The translations under genes were made by a program, and so were the position numbers. The notes under the pieces were generated by a model that saw only the letters and a program-made list of their open reading frames with translations, ran no database searches and had not been told where the DNA came from. Of a DNA stretch of 64,000 nucleotides, positions 1-11,982 are shown piece by piece (the first letter of the stretch is position 1; each line of letters begins with the position of its first letter). The DNA comes from Alligator mississippiensis (lineage: Eukaryota > Chordata > Crocodylia > Alligatoridae): assembly GCF_030867095.1 (NCBI RefSeq), contig NC_081828.1, forward strand, positions 218,333,978 to 218,397,977, read 5' to 3'.

Positions 1-284
1 CTGAGCTCCCTTCAACCTGAATTTTCTATGGGTCTAGCTAGATATGTAAACAGCCTCGCTGCAGCTCCCGAACACGGTGAGCAGCGTGATTACGGCAAGA
101 CGTGTAAATGTGAATCTTCCCGTGTGAATCGTACGTTACTTTCTGTTGGATCTGCTAATGCCGATGTGCAGATTGCTTTGCTTTACATTTACAAGGCACC
201 GGGTGGGTGCCTGGCAGCACCCTTTCCCACGCCCAGGGCTGGAGTCATTTCTTTGTGAATGGCCTGGACAAACACAGCACTTAC

Positions 285-686
285 CTTGGGCATTTCCCCC
301 TTCGCTCCTGGCGGCAGGCGCAGGATCCAGAAGTTCCTGTTCTTGAGCAGGTTCTCCATGTTCTCCAGGCGCCGCTGCAATGACCCGTACTCCTGGATCA
401 GGGTGCCCAGTGCCGCCAACTTGCTTTCCATTTGGTTCCCAAAATCCACGACTGTTTTCTCGCAGTCAAAGTATTTCTTCTCGGTGGTCACCGTCCGGCG
501 CTCCAGGTTCAGCAACCGGGCGGCGTGAGAATCCACCTTCTTTTCCACCCCTTGAATCGCCGCTATGACGGTCCAAAGGGAAAGCTCGGCAGCGTTCACC
601 TTCATCTCTCTTGCAGATGTCGGGTTGGGGAGGAAAGATGGTCGCAGAGGGGGCGGGTGCCGGGAGTCCATTTCCCACGGCGGAGC
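285..686 (-). CDS. ZK1 exon 2: DUF3669 exon of a KRAB zinc-finger gene (partial gene)
   Basis: This is the only visible coding exon of ZK1. An ATG at 671 opens 129 codons ending in a clean donor (CCCAAG|GTAAGTG, exon end 285). An acceptor CAG ends at 687, so the exon begins at 686 with 15 nt before the ATG. The product shows the DUF3669 coiled-coil seen in human ZNF282/ZNF777/ZNF783: an [13 protein letters not shown] start, then [30 protein letters not shown], and [14 protein letters not shown], which leads into KRAB in relatives. The frame is also open through the 15 nt upstream, but no ATG is seen in the proposed first exon near 4.2 kb, so 671 is the likely start. The KRAB and finger exons would lie left of the window edge. 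Sequence and splice sites are seen; membership of a complete gene is inferred. Confidence 0.85.
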
Positions 687-1569
687 CTGCGAGCAAGCAC
701 AGAAACCGAGATAAAGCTGCGGTCACGTTCCCACGTGGCAAAGATAAAGAGCGCAGACACTTCCTGTGTGGGGGCACTGGCTTGCATAGCGTCACATGGC
801 AGGGGCGATCCTACACGCTGGGTCAGGCTTTTATGACAAGACTGACTACAGCTGAAACGCGTTTAGCTGGCACTGGTTTGAGGTTTGGGGACCAGCCAGA
901 GCAAGGCGCCGAGCCCGAGCCTCCGTTACGCCCACCCCCGGCAAACTCTGCGGGCGGCATGGTGGCGCCGGCAGCCCAGAGAGAGAGCCAGGCCCTCGAG
1001 CTAGCTCTCCGCATTCGCTGCTTCCAGAATTGCTTGCTTAAGCTGTTTTGATTTTCCTTCCCTTATTGCTGTGTTGGTGCCTCTGCTTTGCTCCCTGCCT
1101 CCGTGTCCTCAGGCACTGAGAACAGCACCGACTTAAGTTTTTATTTCAGGATATTCAATGCGTGCTGGTTTGTAACGGCACCGATTGCCACGGCTGGCAA
1201 CCTGCCTGCAGAGCGAGTCAGCCACCAGTGTCACACCGAGAGCATTTCCCGGCTCCAGGACCCAAGCACCTCAATGAATGGACAAGTGTAATTTGGGGCT
1301 ATATTCAAAGTTGTGCAAAACAAGAATTAATTCTCTGCCTCAAACCCTGACGTTGTTACAACGCCGTCCATCAGATGCCCGAGAGCTCCAAGTGCTTCAG
1401 CTACCAGATAACTTCTATGTGCAGTTGCTGCAGTATACATGCAGAGTAACTCTATAGAAACCAGCAGTTTTTTGGGATTACACCTGCACAAATAAGAGCA
1501 AAAATTAGCCCATTCTCCCTGACAGAATCAGAGCAGAAGCCTCAGTAAAACTGAGCACTCAGACGAAAT

Positions 1570-2350
1570 GTCTGCTCCTAGCATCACTTAGTCTCCATGT
1601 GCACTTTAATGCGTATCAGCCTATATTAATGCACGTTAAAGCATTGAAAATCCATGCTATTTAGTCAATGCGCATTGAAAGACTAATGTACATTATGTGT
1701 CGCTTAAAAACCATGGGCATTTATACGTGTGCTCCAGAAGCCGAGTGGGCACTTTAATTAGAGTGGCTTTGAGATCTAATCTAATTAAAGCACCCGGAGC
1801 ATCGTGCTTATCAGTGTCCCTACGCTGAAAAATGGTGGCAGGGGCGCTTTAACTAAAGCTTGTCAAACGAACTTTGGATAAAGCGCCCCTGCCACCATTT
1901 TCCAGCGCAGGGACACTGATACATGTGACACTGGAGTCCGTTGAAGCGTGGTAATTATTCGATCAATCAAGTCTGCTGTGAAGGGTTGTAATTACAGTGT
2001 GTCGGAGCAGCCTCAATGCACATGTATAGGCGCCCCGTGCTCTTTAGTCAATGCACATTAAGACAGGCTCATGCACATTTTCTTAGTACCTCACAATGGA
2101 GGGCGCATCTACACGTGTGCTTTAATGTGCATTAACTTATTTTAATGTGCATTAAAGCGTCACAAAAAAACCTCTGCTCTATAGCTAATGAGCATTAAAA
2201 TAAGCTAATGTGCCTTTTTCTAGTACTTCACAATGGAGGTAATAGATTTAATGCGCATTACCTAAAGCGCATTAATGAACATGTAGACATGCCCCAGTAC
2301 TAGATTTAATGTGCATAAATTAAAGCGCATTAATGCATGTGTAGACGCGT
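1570..2350. repeat. AT-rich repeat with many ATGCRCATTAAAG motifs and a fold-back core
   Basis: About a dozen variants of ATGCACATTAAAG and its complement are spread over the stretch. A 42-nt inverted repeat (1810-1851 with 1879-1920) with two mismatches and a 27-nt loop lies inside it. The layout suggests a nonautonomous DNA element, possibly of MITE type. No transposase is present and clear ends were not found. Confidence 0.55.
1810..1920. repeat. Near-perfect 42-nt inverted repeat
   Basis: The arms 1810-1851 and 1879-1920 match at 40 of 42 positions when one is reverse-complemented. The arm includes GGTGGCAGGGGCGCTTTA. The sequence could form a hairpin or cruciform. Confidence 0.9.
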
Positions 2351-3589
2351 CTTATACTTCTAATAGGTGCCCTAGCAAATGAGAGGCTATAGCCACCCCA
2401 GAAGGTAATTTCTGTTCACTTCCTTTCTGTTAAGAAGCAAATCCACTGTAAAGCAAGCCCTTTTCCACACACCTTCTTACACCGCACCGACAGCATTCAG
2501 TTAACTAAAGGCACATGTTGAATTTTGCATCTAACATCCCATAACTTGCAAGGAACGCCGAGTAGTCACCAAATCCCTACTCTAGGTACAGAACAACACA
2601 GACCGCTTTTGGGAGCAAACATCAAAATCCTCTGGGTGTCCAAAGATTGTCCACCTAACGCCAAAAAGGATAATCTTAGGAGTCAAATCGTGCCCTGAAT
2701 GGCAGTGACAGGTTCCTGGCACCTCTCAGTATTTGTCCCCTTGTTGGAAGCAGGATTTTCACTTAAAAAAAAAAAAAATTAAATTAAATTAAAAACCTTT
2801 AAAATAACACATGGAGCATTGCATTTGCAACTCAGTTCTCTTTCCACATGGCGGGGCGGGGCGGGGCCGGACACGGTGATTCGGTACCGAACTTCCCCCT
2901 AAGTTCAACGAACCAATACTTTCTGGAGGTTCATTTTTTTCCCTTGCAATTTCCAGCCGCTCCTGCTGGACTTGTGACGTGTTTAATCCTTTTGTTCAAA
3001 CTCATGCGAGCGCAGCTGGAGGAAGCCACTGACGGACTGAATTTACAGTTGCCTGTGACCGCTTACGGCCTAGGTGGTAGGTATCCGTGCAGCCTGGGGT
3101 ACCGCTGCCTGGCGTCCGGACTCGGGACAACAACAGGCTAAGCATCGAGCTCCGGGAGGAAACCCAGAAAGGTATATAGCGCTTCAAAACCTGATGTCTG
3201 CAGGTCTAATGCAGCCCAGCAGACCTGGAATAAACTAGGAAAAGGGCCCCGAATTAACCTACGACCATTCAACAAGTGCCACGTCCTGCACGGAGGAAGG
3301 AGCTGGGGTTATCCAGCCTGGAGAGGAGAGAAGAGGAGAGGACGGAGCGGGGATCCGACCGTGCACGGTCTGCAAACACCTGAAGGGCGATGGCCGAGAG
3401 GATGGAGACGGGATGTTCCCTGTGGGGCAGGGCTCGGGGCACGGGCTGAACTGGAGCCAGGGAACGGGGCTGGAGACCAGCAGGAGGGTCCCGACTCGGA
3501 GGGCGGCTCTGGCCGGGGAGCGGGGCTGGGGGCGGCCTTTGGGGGACGAGATGGGTCCAGGTCTTCCCCAGCGCCCTCGTACCGCTCCC

Positions 3590-4200
3590 AACCACACACA
3601 CCCATGCACGTGCATATATATGCATGCACGTGCACATGTGCATGTAGGTGCACCCAATGCATGCAGATATGTACCTGTACACATGTACGCACACCCACAC
3701 ATGCAAGACACCCATGCACACGCACACACACATATATGGAAGCACTCAAGAACACACACAGAAGCACTCATATACACACACACTCCCCCCATGTACACAT
3801 ACATGGAAGCGTGCACATACACCCCCCCATGCACGCACACATATGTGCACACCAACAGAAGCACGTGCACACACATACATCCAGACACTCTCTCCCACGT
3901 GTGCACACCCACCCATGCACACGCGGACACAAACACACATACATACACCCCCATGCAAGAATACATGGAAGCACACATGCACGCACACACACGTGGAAGC
4001 GTACACCCTCGCCCATGGAAGCACACATACACCCCCCCCATGCACACATGTTGCACACCAACAGAAGCACACACCCATGCACACCCACGGATGTGCACCC
4101 TTGGACGTGTGCATGCATGCACACATGGAAGCACCCCCGTGCATGCACGCGGCCGTGGGAGCGCACGCACACCTGGCAGCACAGGCACACGCACACGCGC
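3590..4200. repeat. ACACATGC-rich tandem repeat beside the ZK1 promoter
   Basis: Irregular CA/CATGCA-rich array with recurring ATGGAAGC and CACCAACAGAAGCAC blocks. A block of about 65 bp at 3801-3865 recurs at 4012-4075. It lies in the first intron of ZK1 and ends at the CpG island. The long open frames across it are composition artefacts. Confidence 0.85.
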
Positions 4201-4460
4201 GCCCCGGGCCCGTGCCCGCTCCTACCTGCGGCCCGGCCCGGCCCGGCCCCGGCGCTGCTGCAGGACGCGCCGCCCCTCCCCCCCCGGCCCCCCCGGCGCC
4301 CCCTGCCGGCCGGAGGCCCCCGGCGCAGCGCAGCGCAGCGCAGCGCGCACGGGCCGGATCGGGGCCGCAGCGCCCCCGGGGCAGGGGCCGGGGCCGGGGC
4401 CGGGGCAGGGCTGCTCCCCCCTGCAGATGCCCCCGTTCTCGGGACTCAGTCAGCCCCGTG
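4190..4460 (-). promoter_or_regulatory. CpG-island promoter and probable noncoding exon 1 of ZK1
   Basis: This is a very GC- and CpG-rich block. On the minus strand it holds a splice donor (GGGCCGCAG|GTAGGAGC, exon end about 4226) like the exon-1 donors of ZK3 and ZK4. No minus-strand ATG precedes the donor, so exon 1 is probably untranslated. A CAGCG pentamer run lies at 4323-4347 and a short GGGGCC run at about 4383-4407. The transcription start cannot be placed from sequence. Confidence 0.5.
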
Positions 4461-4550
4461 CACCCCCCCATGTCCCCTCCAGGGGGTCAGGGTGACAGCC
4501 CCCCCCCATGTCCCCTCCGGGGGGTTAGGGTGACAGCCCCCCCTCTGCCA
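4457..4550. repeat. Short tandem duplication, about 38 bp x 2
   Basis: The block CCATGTCCCCTCC..GGG followed by GGGTGACAGCCCCCC occurs twice in a row just upstream of the ZK1 CpG core. Confidence 0.7.
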
Positions 4551-5523
4551 CGCTCCTCTGTCCCGGGCCCGGTTGGCACGGGAAGCCCGACGGCTGCGAA
4601 ACCAGGCCGGCCGTATCCCTGGCGGTCCGTGGGACAAGCTGTTCCAGGAGGAGAGACAGCGACCCAGCCCGTTTCCCTGCGGAGCGGAGCGGAGTGCGGC
4701 GCTCTCGGAAGGGGGAGAGGCCGACAGGACCGGGCTAGGCCTGGAGGAGACCGAGGGGCTCGACGCTACCCGCAGGGCGATGACCCGAGAGAGGATGAAG
4801 CCTGTGGCACGACAGGGCAGGACGAGGAGCAATGGGCGCACGCTGCGGCGGGGGAGACTGAGGCTGGGGTCGAAGAGGAGCTGTGGGACTGAGGAGCAGG
4901 CCGCCCCTCTCCGTCCCGGGACGTTTCCAAGAGCCGGTTGCACGGACACGTGGTGCTGGGGAGGGTGCGGCGGGCGACACGTTGCACTTGACGTGCCCTG
5001 TCCCCGTAGGTTCCCACGGGGTCTCAGCCGGGCTGCCACGGCGGTGCCATGAGACCCCACGGCGTTTGCTGCACGAGAGGAGCTAGCGGGCACGCAGACA
5101 CTGCTTATGGTCCCGCGGTGATGGGCGCCGTTTAGTGCCCACGGCACCTCTGCGTGCTCCTGCCTTGTTTTTCCCCGTCTCCATTTGCTCCCCAGTCCCT
5201 GTTCCCCACCCCAAGGAAAGTGTCCTGATAACCCCTTGTCCCTTCTCGTCTCTCTGCCCCCAACCTGGCACTCTCCATCATCTTCCTCTCCTCGGTTCCT
5301 GACCACCCTGCTGATCTTTCTCTGACCCCAGTAGTATGACCTGGGAAGAAAGGGGCAGCTCCCAGGCAGAGCGTCTCGCCAGCAAGGCTCCCTTCTCGTC
5401 AAAGGTCCCCTTTCCGTTTAAAGCAAGCGCCAGCCTCGGGTCAGACGAGTCCTTCGTCGTGTCCTGGCAGCGCTAACACGGCTGACGCTGGGAGCACGGC
5501 CTCGTGTCTGAACAGCAGAGACT

Positions 5524-5690
5524 CCCGACGCCTGACGAAGCCCGCTTGTGCCAGAAAGCTTGCAAATCATTTTTTTCCAACTACTCGGTTGGTCTAATCG
5601 GAGATCGTGCACCTGCCCAAAAAACCTCGCCTGCCTCTGTCCTTAGACCAACACGGCTACGACCAACAACCCCAGAAGCCACCTCCTGCA
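5524..5690 (+). repeat. Dispersed sauropsid repeat, copy 1
   Basis: The signature is CCTGACGAAG ... GAAAGCTTGCAAA ... TTGGTCTAAT ... AGACCAACACGGCTACGACC. Related segments occur at 41120-41440 and about 41690-41750. The family is common in crocodilian and turtle genomes, but its class is not certain from this sequence. Confidence 0.6.
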
Positions 5691-6119
5691 CACGCAGGCT
5701 CTGCATCTGCTTTTTTTTCTGGAAGGAGGTTATTTGGGGCCATTTAAAGGCTAGATTTCTATTGCACAGGAGGCCATGTGGTTCCCATCATGGGAGGTGT
5801 GCATTGACAGGCAGTTTCGTGTTGTCTTTTATAGGCCTTTTTGTTCATATCATAGCAGCACATGTGCTCTAAAGCTGGACCGCCTGTTGTCAGGCCACCG
5901 GGGCTCAAACAACAACTAGATCCAGGTCAGACCATCCAGTGGAAACATGGGGTGCAATGGGACTAACTGCTTTTAAGGTGGAGCTTGATTGGGCTGTGAG
6001 AGGGGTCACAGGACACGGTACGGTGACCCTGCAGGTCCTTTCCAAGCTCAGTCCTGAAACGTATTTAACATGTTTCTGTAGCATATCACAGCCTCCTTTG
6101 GGCACCCTAAAGAAATGTA

Positions 6120-6850
6120 CTGGGAACGTAGAGCGGGTTGGTCTCGTGGATGCTGAAAAAGTAGGTGCAGATGATGTGGTGCATCATCTTATATAACACG
6201 CTGCAATTTTCTCCCGTTAAAGAGAAACTAGAAGTTTTGTTAATACGTATCAAATAATTATTGGAATGTGCACGACTTTGCTAGATGAAATATTAAGTTT
6301 AAAAAAAAACCCCACAAGGAACTTCCCCTTTTTCCACGGGGAAAAAAATAGTCAACATAATGAAAAGATGCTGTGCCATGTGACCTGTAGCCATGACAGT
6401 GATTCAGATTTATAAAACAAAATCAAGTCTTCTTGAGCATCCTGATAGTACCTACAACACGTTGCTGTCGGTTGTTTTGGAGTCAACATAACTACACCAG
6501 AATTAAGGTTTTTAGCTAGCGCAGGGGTTGTGAAACGGGAGAGAGACGGGACCGGGCATGGCTACCGGACAGTAACGCTGCAAGAGAAAGGATCGTTTGA
6601 ACGGTGGAACATCAAGACCAGTGAAAACGAGAGAGGGCCGTTAACACGTGGGCAGTAGAGAGAGTAGCAGGAATCAAGGAGATGATAACAAGCCACAAAG
6701 TCAATTGACTGCATCAGCCGGGACAGACTAGAAATGCTGCTACCCCTCCCAGGCAGTTGGTTTTAAAGTCTGGGTGGGACAGGAATGAAAGTGGGGTGCA
6801 CCTGCACCCCTGCACCCCCTGGTTGAGGTTTTGGGAGGCCTGTCTTCCCT
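6120..6850 (+). repeat. Dispersed repeat D, copy 1
   Basis: It is colinear with 27005-27610 over several blocks: AGGTGCA..ATGTGGTGCAT at the left, AAATCAAG.CTTCTT.AGCAT in the middle, and GACTAGAAATGCT plus TTTTAAA.TCTGGGT at the right. No coding capacity was found. The class is unknown. Confidence 0.55.
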
Positions 6851-8280
6851 TTGCGGGGAGAAGGAAGGAAGGGAAGGCTCAGTAACAGCATTCAAGGCAG
6901 TGTCTCTACACAGAGCGGGGCAGGGGGCCTCCAGGTAGGTACAGCAGAGCACCTGGCATTATAATGCCTCACATGGATCCAATGCTTTCCTCTCTCAAAG
7001 CGCCCTGCCAACACCCGCACTCGGATCTGGAGAGACCGGTGACTGGACTTCATTGGGAGAAATCAGTCCATTAGCTACTACAAACCAGCAGAGGACGATG
7101 CCTATGGACTGCGGCCCGTGTCAATGCAATACAATTTGTGACTCCAGAGCCTGGCTGAGGATGTTCACCCTGAGCTTTAAAAAGGCAGACGTAGCAGTGT
7201 CGCAGCTGCGTGAAATAAAATAGCCCCGGCAAAATAATATCGTCTCATTGCCAAGCGCCGCCCTGGCATGTTGGGCTGTGCTAACCTAAAACAAGTGCTA
7301 CTTCTTTGCTTTGAAAGAGCTCAGATGCAGCACAGCCAGAAGTGGATTCCCTTTTCCTAATGGCTTTGTTGGTAAATGCCTCAAAATTAGAATGACAATA
7401 GTTTTTCCCAGGCTTGTGGCCTTTCCTATTTGTGAGGATTGGTCCTTGGGTCTCTCTGGGGATTTCTCTTGCTTCCCACAGAGGCTTTCTTAGATCATGG
7501 AGAGATGATGGAGATGCTTTGGACAGCTCTTTTGCTACAGTGGTGTCTTATACTTCACTGGGCAAATGAGGCTCATTACATCCTACCAGGCATCTCACAA
7601 TGGGGGCTGCTCGTTCAACAGTAAAACTCCTAGGAGCGGTTTAAGTTTCTCCTGATCTAGCCCAGAAGGTGCTAAACTCAGGTCGAGCACATTTCAGATG
7701 ATTCAAGATGTGAAGTCCAGCTCTGCTCTCACCAGCTCCGTGCATCTCCCAGTTCCTTTGTCCGTTCCAGCGCTGGGTCCAGCTGGGCCCCAAGAGCAGC
7801 CACGAATACATTCAATCCCATCGTTTCTCCCCTCTCCTGCTTTGCTCATTAATCATACAGGCCATGACCCATGTGGCCTCTCCCTGCAGACACCCCCGCG
7901 ACTTCGCAGGGTACTTGGCAGGGAGTGGAGCAAGGCAGACCAGGGAGGGGACGAGTAGCAAAGGGGCACGTAGGGCAGGGAGCTGAAAGCAGAGCAGGGA
8001 GCACAGGACAGGGAGCAGAGAGCAGAGCAGTTGGCTGGCCCCCGGGCTGCAGAGCAGAGCAGCACCCCTGCTCCTTCCCATCCACATAGAGAATGGTTGC
8101 GAGGAGGGGAACGGGTCTGAAACCCGGGATGGAAAGACTTTGTAGGAGTCCGGCCTGGCCGAGTGCAGTCAGAAAGCCGTGGGCTCCTGCGAGGAGTGGA
8201 GATGTCCCTGTCCCCACCAAACCCACTTTCTCCCTCCCACATTTCAGGCACAGGTGCTTTGGGGATCCCCAAGGGGAGCT
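6850..8280. other. Intergenic, no gene recognised
   Basis: This stretch is unique-looking. A purine-rich CAGGGAGCAGAGAGCAGAGCAG run near 7975-8035 is the only local repetition seen. Open frames here lack family motifs. Confidence 0.5.
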
Positions 8281-8500
8281 GCGGTTTATGGCTCCTATCT
8301 GAGCTGGGAGGGACCTCCAGAGGCCACATCTAGTGCAACCCTTGCCCGAGGCCGGATCAGCCCTGTGCAAACCATCCTCGATCAACCCAAACGACACCGT
8401 CGCTCCTGACGCAATACAAGACTTAGCACCCGAAGGCTGGCGGCTGCTGGACTCTGCTCCCGCCGTCCCCAGCATGATACCTAGGACGGGGCCCCTCCAG
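8280..8500 (-). repeat. CR1 LINE 3'-end fragment (old)
   Basis: The sequence GGGACCTCCAGAGGCCACATCTAGTGCAA followed by GGATCAGCCCTGTGCAAACC is the complement of the familiar CR1 tail. A diverged sister fragment is at 53605-53770. Confidence 0.6.
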
Positions 8501-11340
8501 GGCAGAGCCGGGCGCATCTGCAGGGGCTCAGCCAGGCTGGCACAGGACAGCGGGGGCGGAAGCAGCGTTACCCCCTGCCTCAGTGCCAGCTGCACCCCAC
8601 GAGCCTACACCAGGCACCTGGCAGGTCAGGGGCTCCGTCAGCCCCTGCCGCTGCCTGCTGCAGCTGCAGGGTGCTGGCAGGGGGAGGGTCCCCCAAGCTG
8701 CCGAGACCCGGGGGGCACAGAGGTAGCGGGCATTGCTGCCTCTGCCCCCACTGGTCTGCCCAAGCCTGGCTGCAGCAGCCACGAATCTGCCCGGCTCAGA
8801 CACCGCGGCAGGCCCCTGGTTAGCGTGCTTACTTGGATCTCTGTCCTGCTCCGACCGCCCCCCTCGCCCGCAGCCAAGCTCTCCCCTGCAGATACAGCAT
8901 ATCTGGCAGAAGTCTCCTTGCTGCCAGGACTCTGGTCAGGGTGCTCGGGGTGCATTTCTGATCCAGCCTGTTCAAAACCCATAAAGGCACCTGATTTTTG
9001 TAACGCGTCACCCTTATACCCCTGACGTGCAGCAGCAGCGAGGAGGAGGGGGACCTACCACTTTCTCCGCTGAGTTTTTCAGGCACTGGAACAAGCTGGA
9101 CTAGCTAAATCCATTTATGCACTTGCTAGCTGGAATAGCCTGGCTCCTCTCTGCTTCTGCCCCTACCTGAAAGGGGTCCGAGAGAACGGCGAGCTTGCAA
9201 GGGGCTCGTCTACCAAGCTTGTGGCACCAGGTGCACGCCTGGTCCCAGGAGATGCTGGACAGCTTCCTGGTAGGCTACATTTGGAGAGGAACCAGAGGCA
9301 AGGATGTCTAAGGGGGGGATCTCTGTTATGGCAGCAGCAGCGTTAGACAAGCTTTCAAATGCAAGGCATTTCTCTTCATCAGGGCCGAGCAGCGGAAGCC
9401 AGCCCGGCGCTGTCCGATAAAAATTAAACACAGTGGGTCCGACAAAAGAGCTCGCTCACGGAAATCCTGGCTTCTTGCATAGTTCCTGGGACCTCAAGGA
9501 TACAACATGGCTCTAACGCTACCACCGAAAACCAGACACGTTTACCCCTATAACAAGATGCTTCCTTTTTTTTTTCACAGCACGTTTCAGTCTAAGAAAT
9601 GCATTCGCAGCTCGAAAGGGCGACACAGCTCAGCTGATGGAAGAGGCTGTCACAACAGCCGCGGCTGACGCAGCCCGAGGCCTGCACGCTGCCTGCTCCC
9701 CCCGTCTGATCATGCCAGCAGCCAGCCCTCCCCGCAGAAGCACGGGAGAGACGGGGCAGACAAGCAAGGCTGCCGGCCTACGTCTCCCCAGAGTCAGCTG
9801 CTCGGGGGTGGACGCTGGGACTGAGCCCCAGTCCGCTTCGAGGAAGGCAGTCACTTGACCCCCCAGAACGGATCAGGATCCAGAAGCAACTGAGCCATCA
9901 AACAAAGGGATGCGGAGACGGGCTCTAGCTCTTCCCGTGGTTGGGGAGGAGGGGGACTGGGACGGGGCTGTCCTTTCCTGGGCAGGGAGAGTCCAGTGAC
10001 AGCAAAAGGAGGAGGCTTATCCTCTAAATATTCATGATGAGCCAGCAGGTCCCTAGGAAACCCCTCCTGACCCAGGCAGGACCAGGCCTAACATTTCCCA
10101 GCCCCACCCACAGGCTTTGTTCTGGTTTCCAGGGCCTGCCCACTTCCCCGACAGCTGCCGAGACACAAACAACCCAACATGGTGCCTGCGGGCCCCTCGT
10201 CCAGCCTGGACGCTGTGCGGGGAAGTCCTGCCTGGCCCCACGCCTTTGGGAGCACCCCGATGCAGAGGGCAGATGGGAAAGGCTGCCCAGAGCTCCCTGA
10301 GCTTCTCCAGCCTCCGCAGCAGCTCCGGATGGGGGGTCACAAGCCCCAGGGGCCCATAATCCCACCCCACAAACCTGCAGCAGGCTGGACCGTGCCTCTG
10401 CTGTCCCCCCGTAACCAGGCCTGCGCCATGTTAATGTTCCCTGCACAATAGAAGTGAAAGCGAGTGGGGGGCAACTTCACCCCGTTTCCTGCAGGGATGA
10501 TCTGCCCTGTTTGGCTCTCGCTGGAGGGTGACAGCTCCCGCAGGGCGGCGAGGCGCAGCAAGTTGCTGCATGCTTGCTGCGGGCACATGCGCAGTAGGGC
10601 CCGTGTGCCTGGAGCTGTACAATATCACCTGTCTGGGACTGCAGGCACAGCTGGGGGAAGGTTTCGAGTCTGCTGCTATAGTGCAGGCAAGCACTGCCTC
10701 CGCGCCCAGCACGGTGCGGGGGACAGCACGGCGGGGGCCATGCCTCTCAGAGATGGGGAGCCCAGGCCCCGACCACCTCTGCTCAACCACTTCTTCAAGG
10801 TGACATGTGGTGGCTGAGAGGTTTCCCCAAGAGAAGCAGTGAAAATCCTGCCCTCTGCAACAAGACACTAGGACGTACGGCACCGAGACCATCACAGCAA
10901 GAGAGGGGCTAGTCACGGACGAGCCCCTTTCCGTAACAGTGGGGGTTACACCCCCTTTCTCCCACTGCAGCTACCCGGCCTGCCCCGCAGCAAAGGAGGC
11001 CTGGGAACAACTTCCAGACTCGCGGCAACTAGGATTTCACTGTCCTGTATAATTGATGAGTGCGTTCAGGTCCTTGAACCTGGGAAAGGCATCTGTTATC
11101 ATTCCACACCTACACGGACACCTTAGAGCCTCCCCGGGCAGCCTGGAAACACTGCTCACCACCCTCCTGGCTTGGACACGGTGCTGCCTAAGAGCTTCTC
11201 TTTGTTACTCAAGGGGAAAGAGGTACCAGGGAAGCCCATAATGGGAGCTCGGTCCCCCGGGGGGGAAAGCAATACTTGAGCAGCCCAGCACCCAGGAAGG
11301 GAAGCACCCTCACATGCCCCCAGACTGAAGCAATCGTGTA
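8500..11340. other. Intergenic, no gene recognised
   Basis: GC-moderate sequence between ZK1 and the ZK2 3' end. Several open frames of 80-230 codons occur on both strands but none shows a domain, splice pattern or codon bias that would support a gene. Confidence 0.5.
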
Positions 11341-11344
11341 AACC

Positions 11345-11605
11345 ACTGGTTCTCACACTTTTTAGATTCGAGGCACCCCTTGGAAAATACCAGCTCCTGG
11401 CTTTCACTTGTTTTTTAACTACAGAAAAATACTAGAGCCATTCTTCCCGTGCAAATAACTCAGCAAGCCCGCAGCAGGTCAAAATGGTTTTAACACTATG
11501 GATTTCTACTTGACGTTTCTAGGCTGATCGTCTGAATTACGTTTGCACACCCAGCACTGTGTGGCACCCTCGAAAGGATCTGCAGGCCCCCAGGTCGGGA
11601 CTGGT
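11345..11605 (+). repeat. Repeat A, copy without insertion
   Basis: It begins TGGTTCTCACAC with GAGGCACCCCTTGG and ends near TGTGTGGCACCCTCGAAAGGA. It aligns with the two outer parts of the repeat at 40951-42392, and here the junction reads CTTGTTTTTTAACTACAG without the 1.1-kb insert. Confidence 0.7.
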
Positions 11606-11813
11606 GTCAACCCACCTAATGATGGCGACCGCACGGCGGGGTTTGCTTATCAAATAAACGTTCCTCCACATTTATTATCAAAAGAGAATCGACTGAAAAA
11701 GCGGTTAGAGTCCTACGCCGGCAACGTCTCCTGTACATTCGGACCAGGACTGACCCTACACAAGCGGCGGCTGTTAGCGGTACGTGCTTTTGCGGCATGG
11801 CGCTTGCTTTCAT

Positions 11814-11819
11814 TTTATT
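11814..11819 (-). terminator. Probable poly(A) signal of ZK2
   Basis: AATAAA on the minus strand lies 164 bp past the ZK2 stop codon, in an AT-rich stretch. A short 3' UTR is implied. No other canonical signal is seen before it. Confidence 0.5.
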
Positions 11820-11982
11820 TAATTATTATTATTATTTTTTTTAAACCGACCCGTCCGTCTCCGCCGAGTGTTGTGCTACCGTCGGCCTCATGCCGAGGCT
11901 CCCACCCGGGTCTCTGCCGAGTGTTGTGCTACCGTCGGCCCCACGCCGGGCTGCCCGGGGTGAGGTGGGGGGCGGGGCTCTC

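Noticed and set aside
3361-4892. Open frames of 360-414 codons, His/Thr-rich then Pro/Arg-rich
   Set aside because: They are produced by an ACACATGC tandem array and the CpG island; several frames are open at once.
8333-9025. 230-codon plus-strand frame
   Set aside because: It starts in a CR1 fragment and runs through GC-rich sequence with no recognisable motif.
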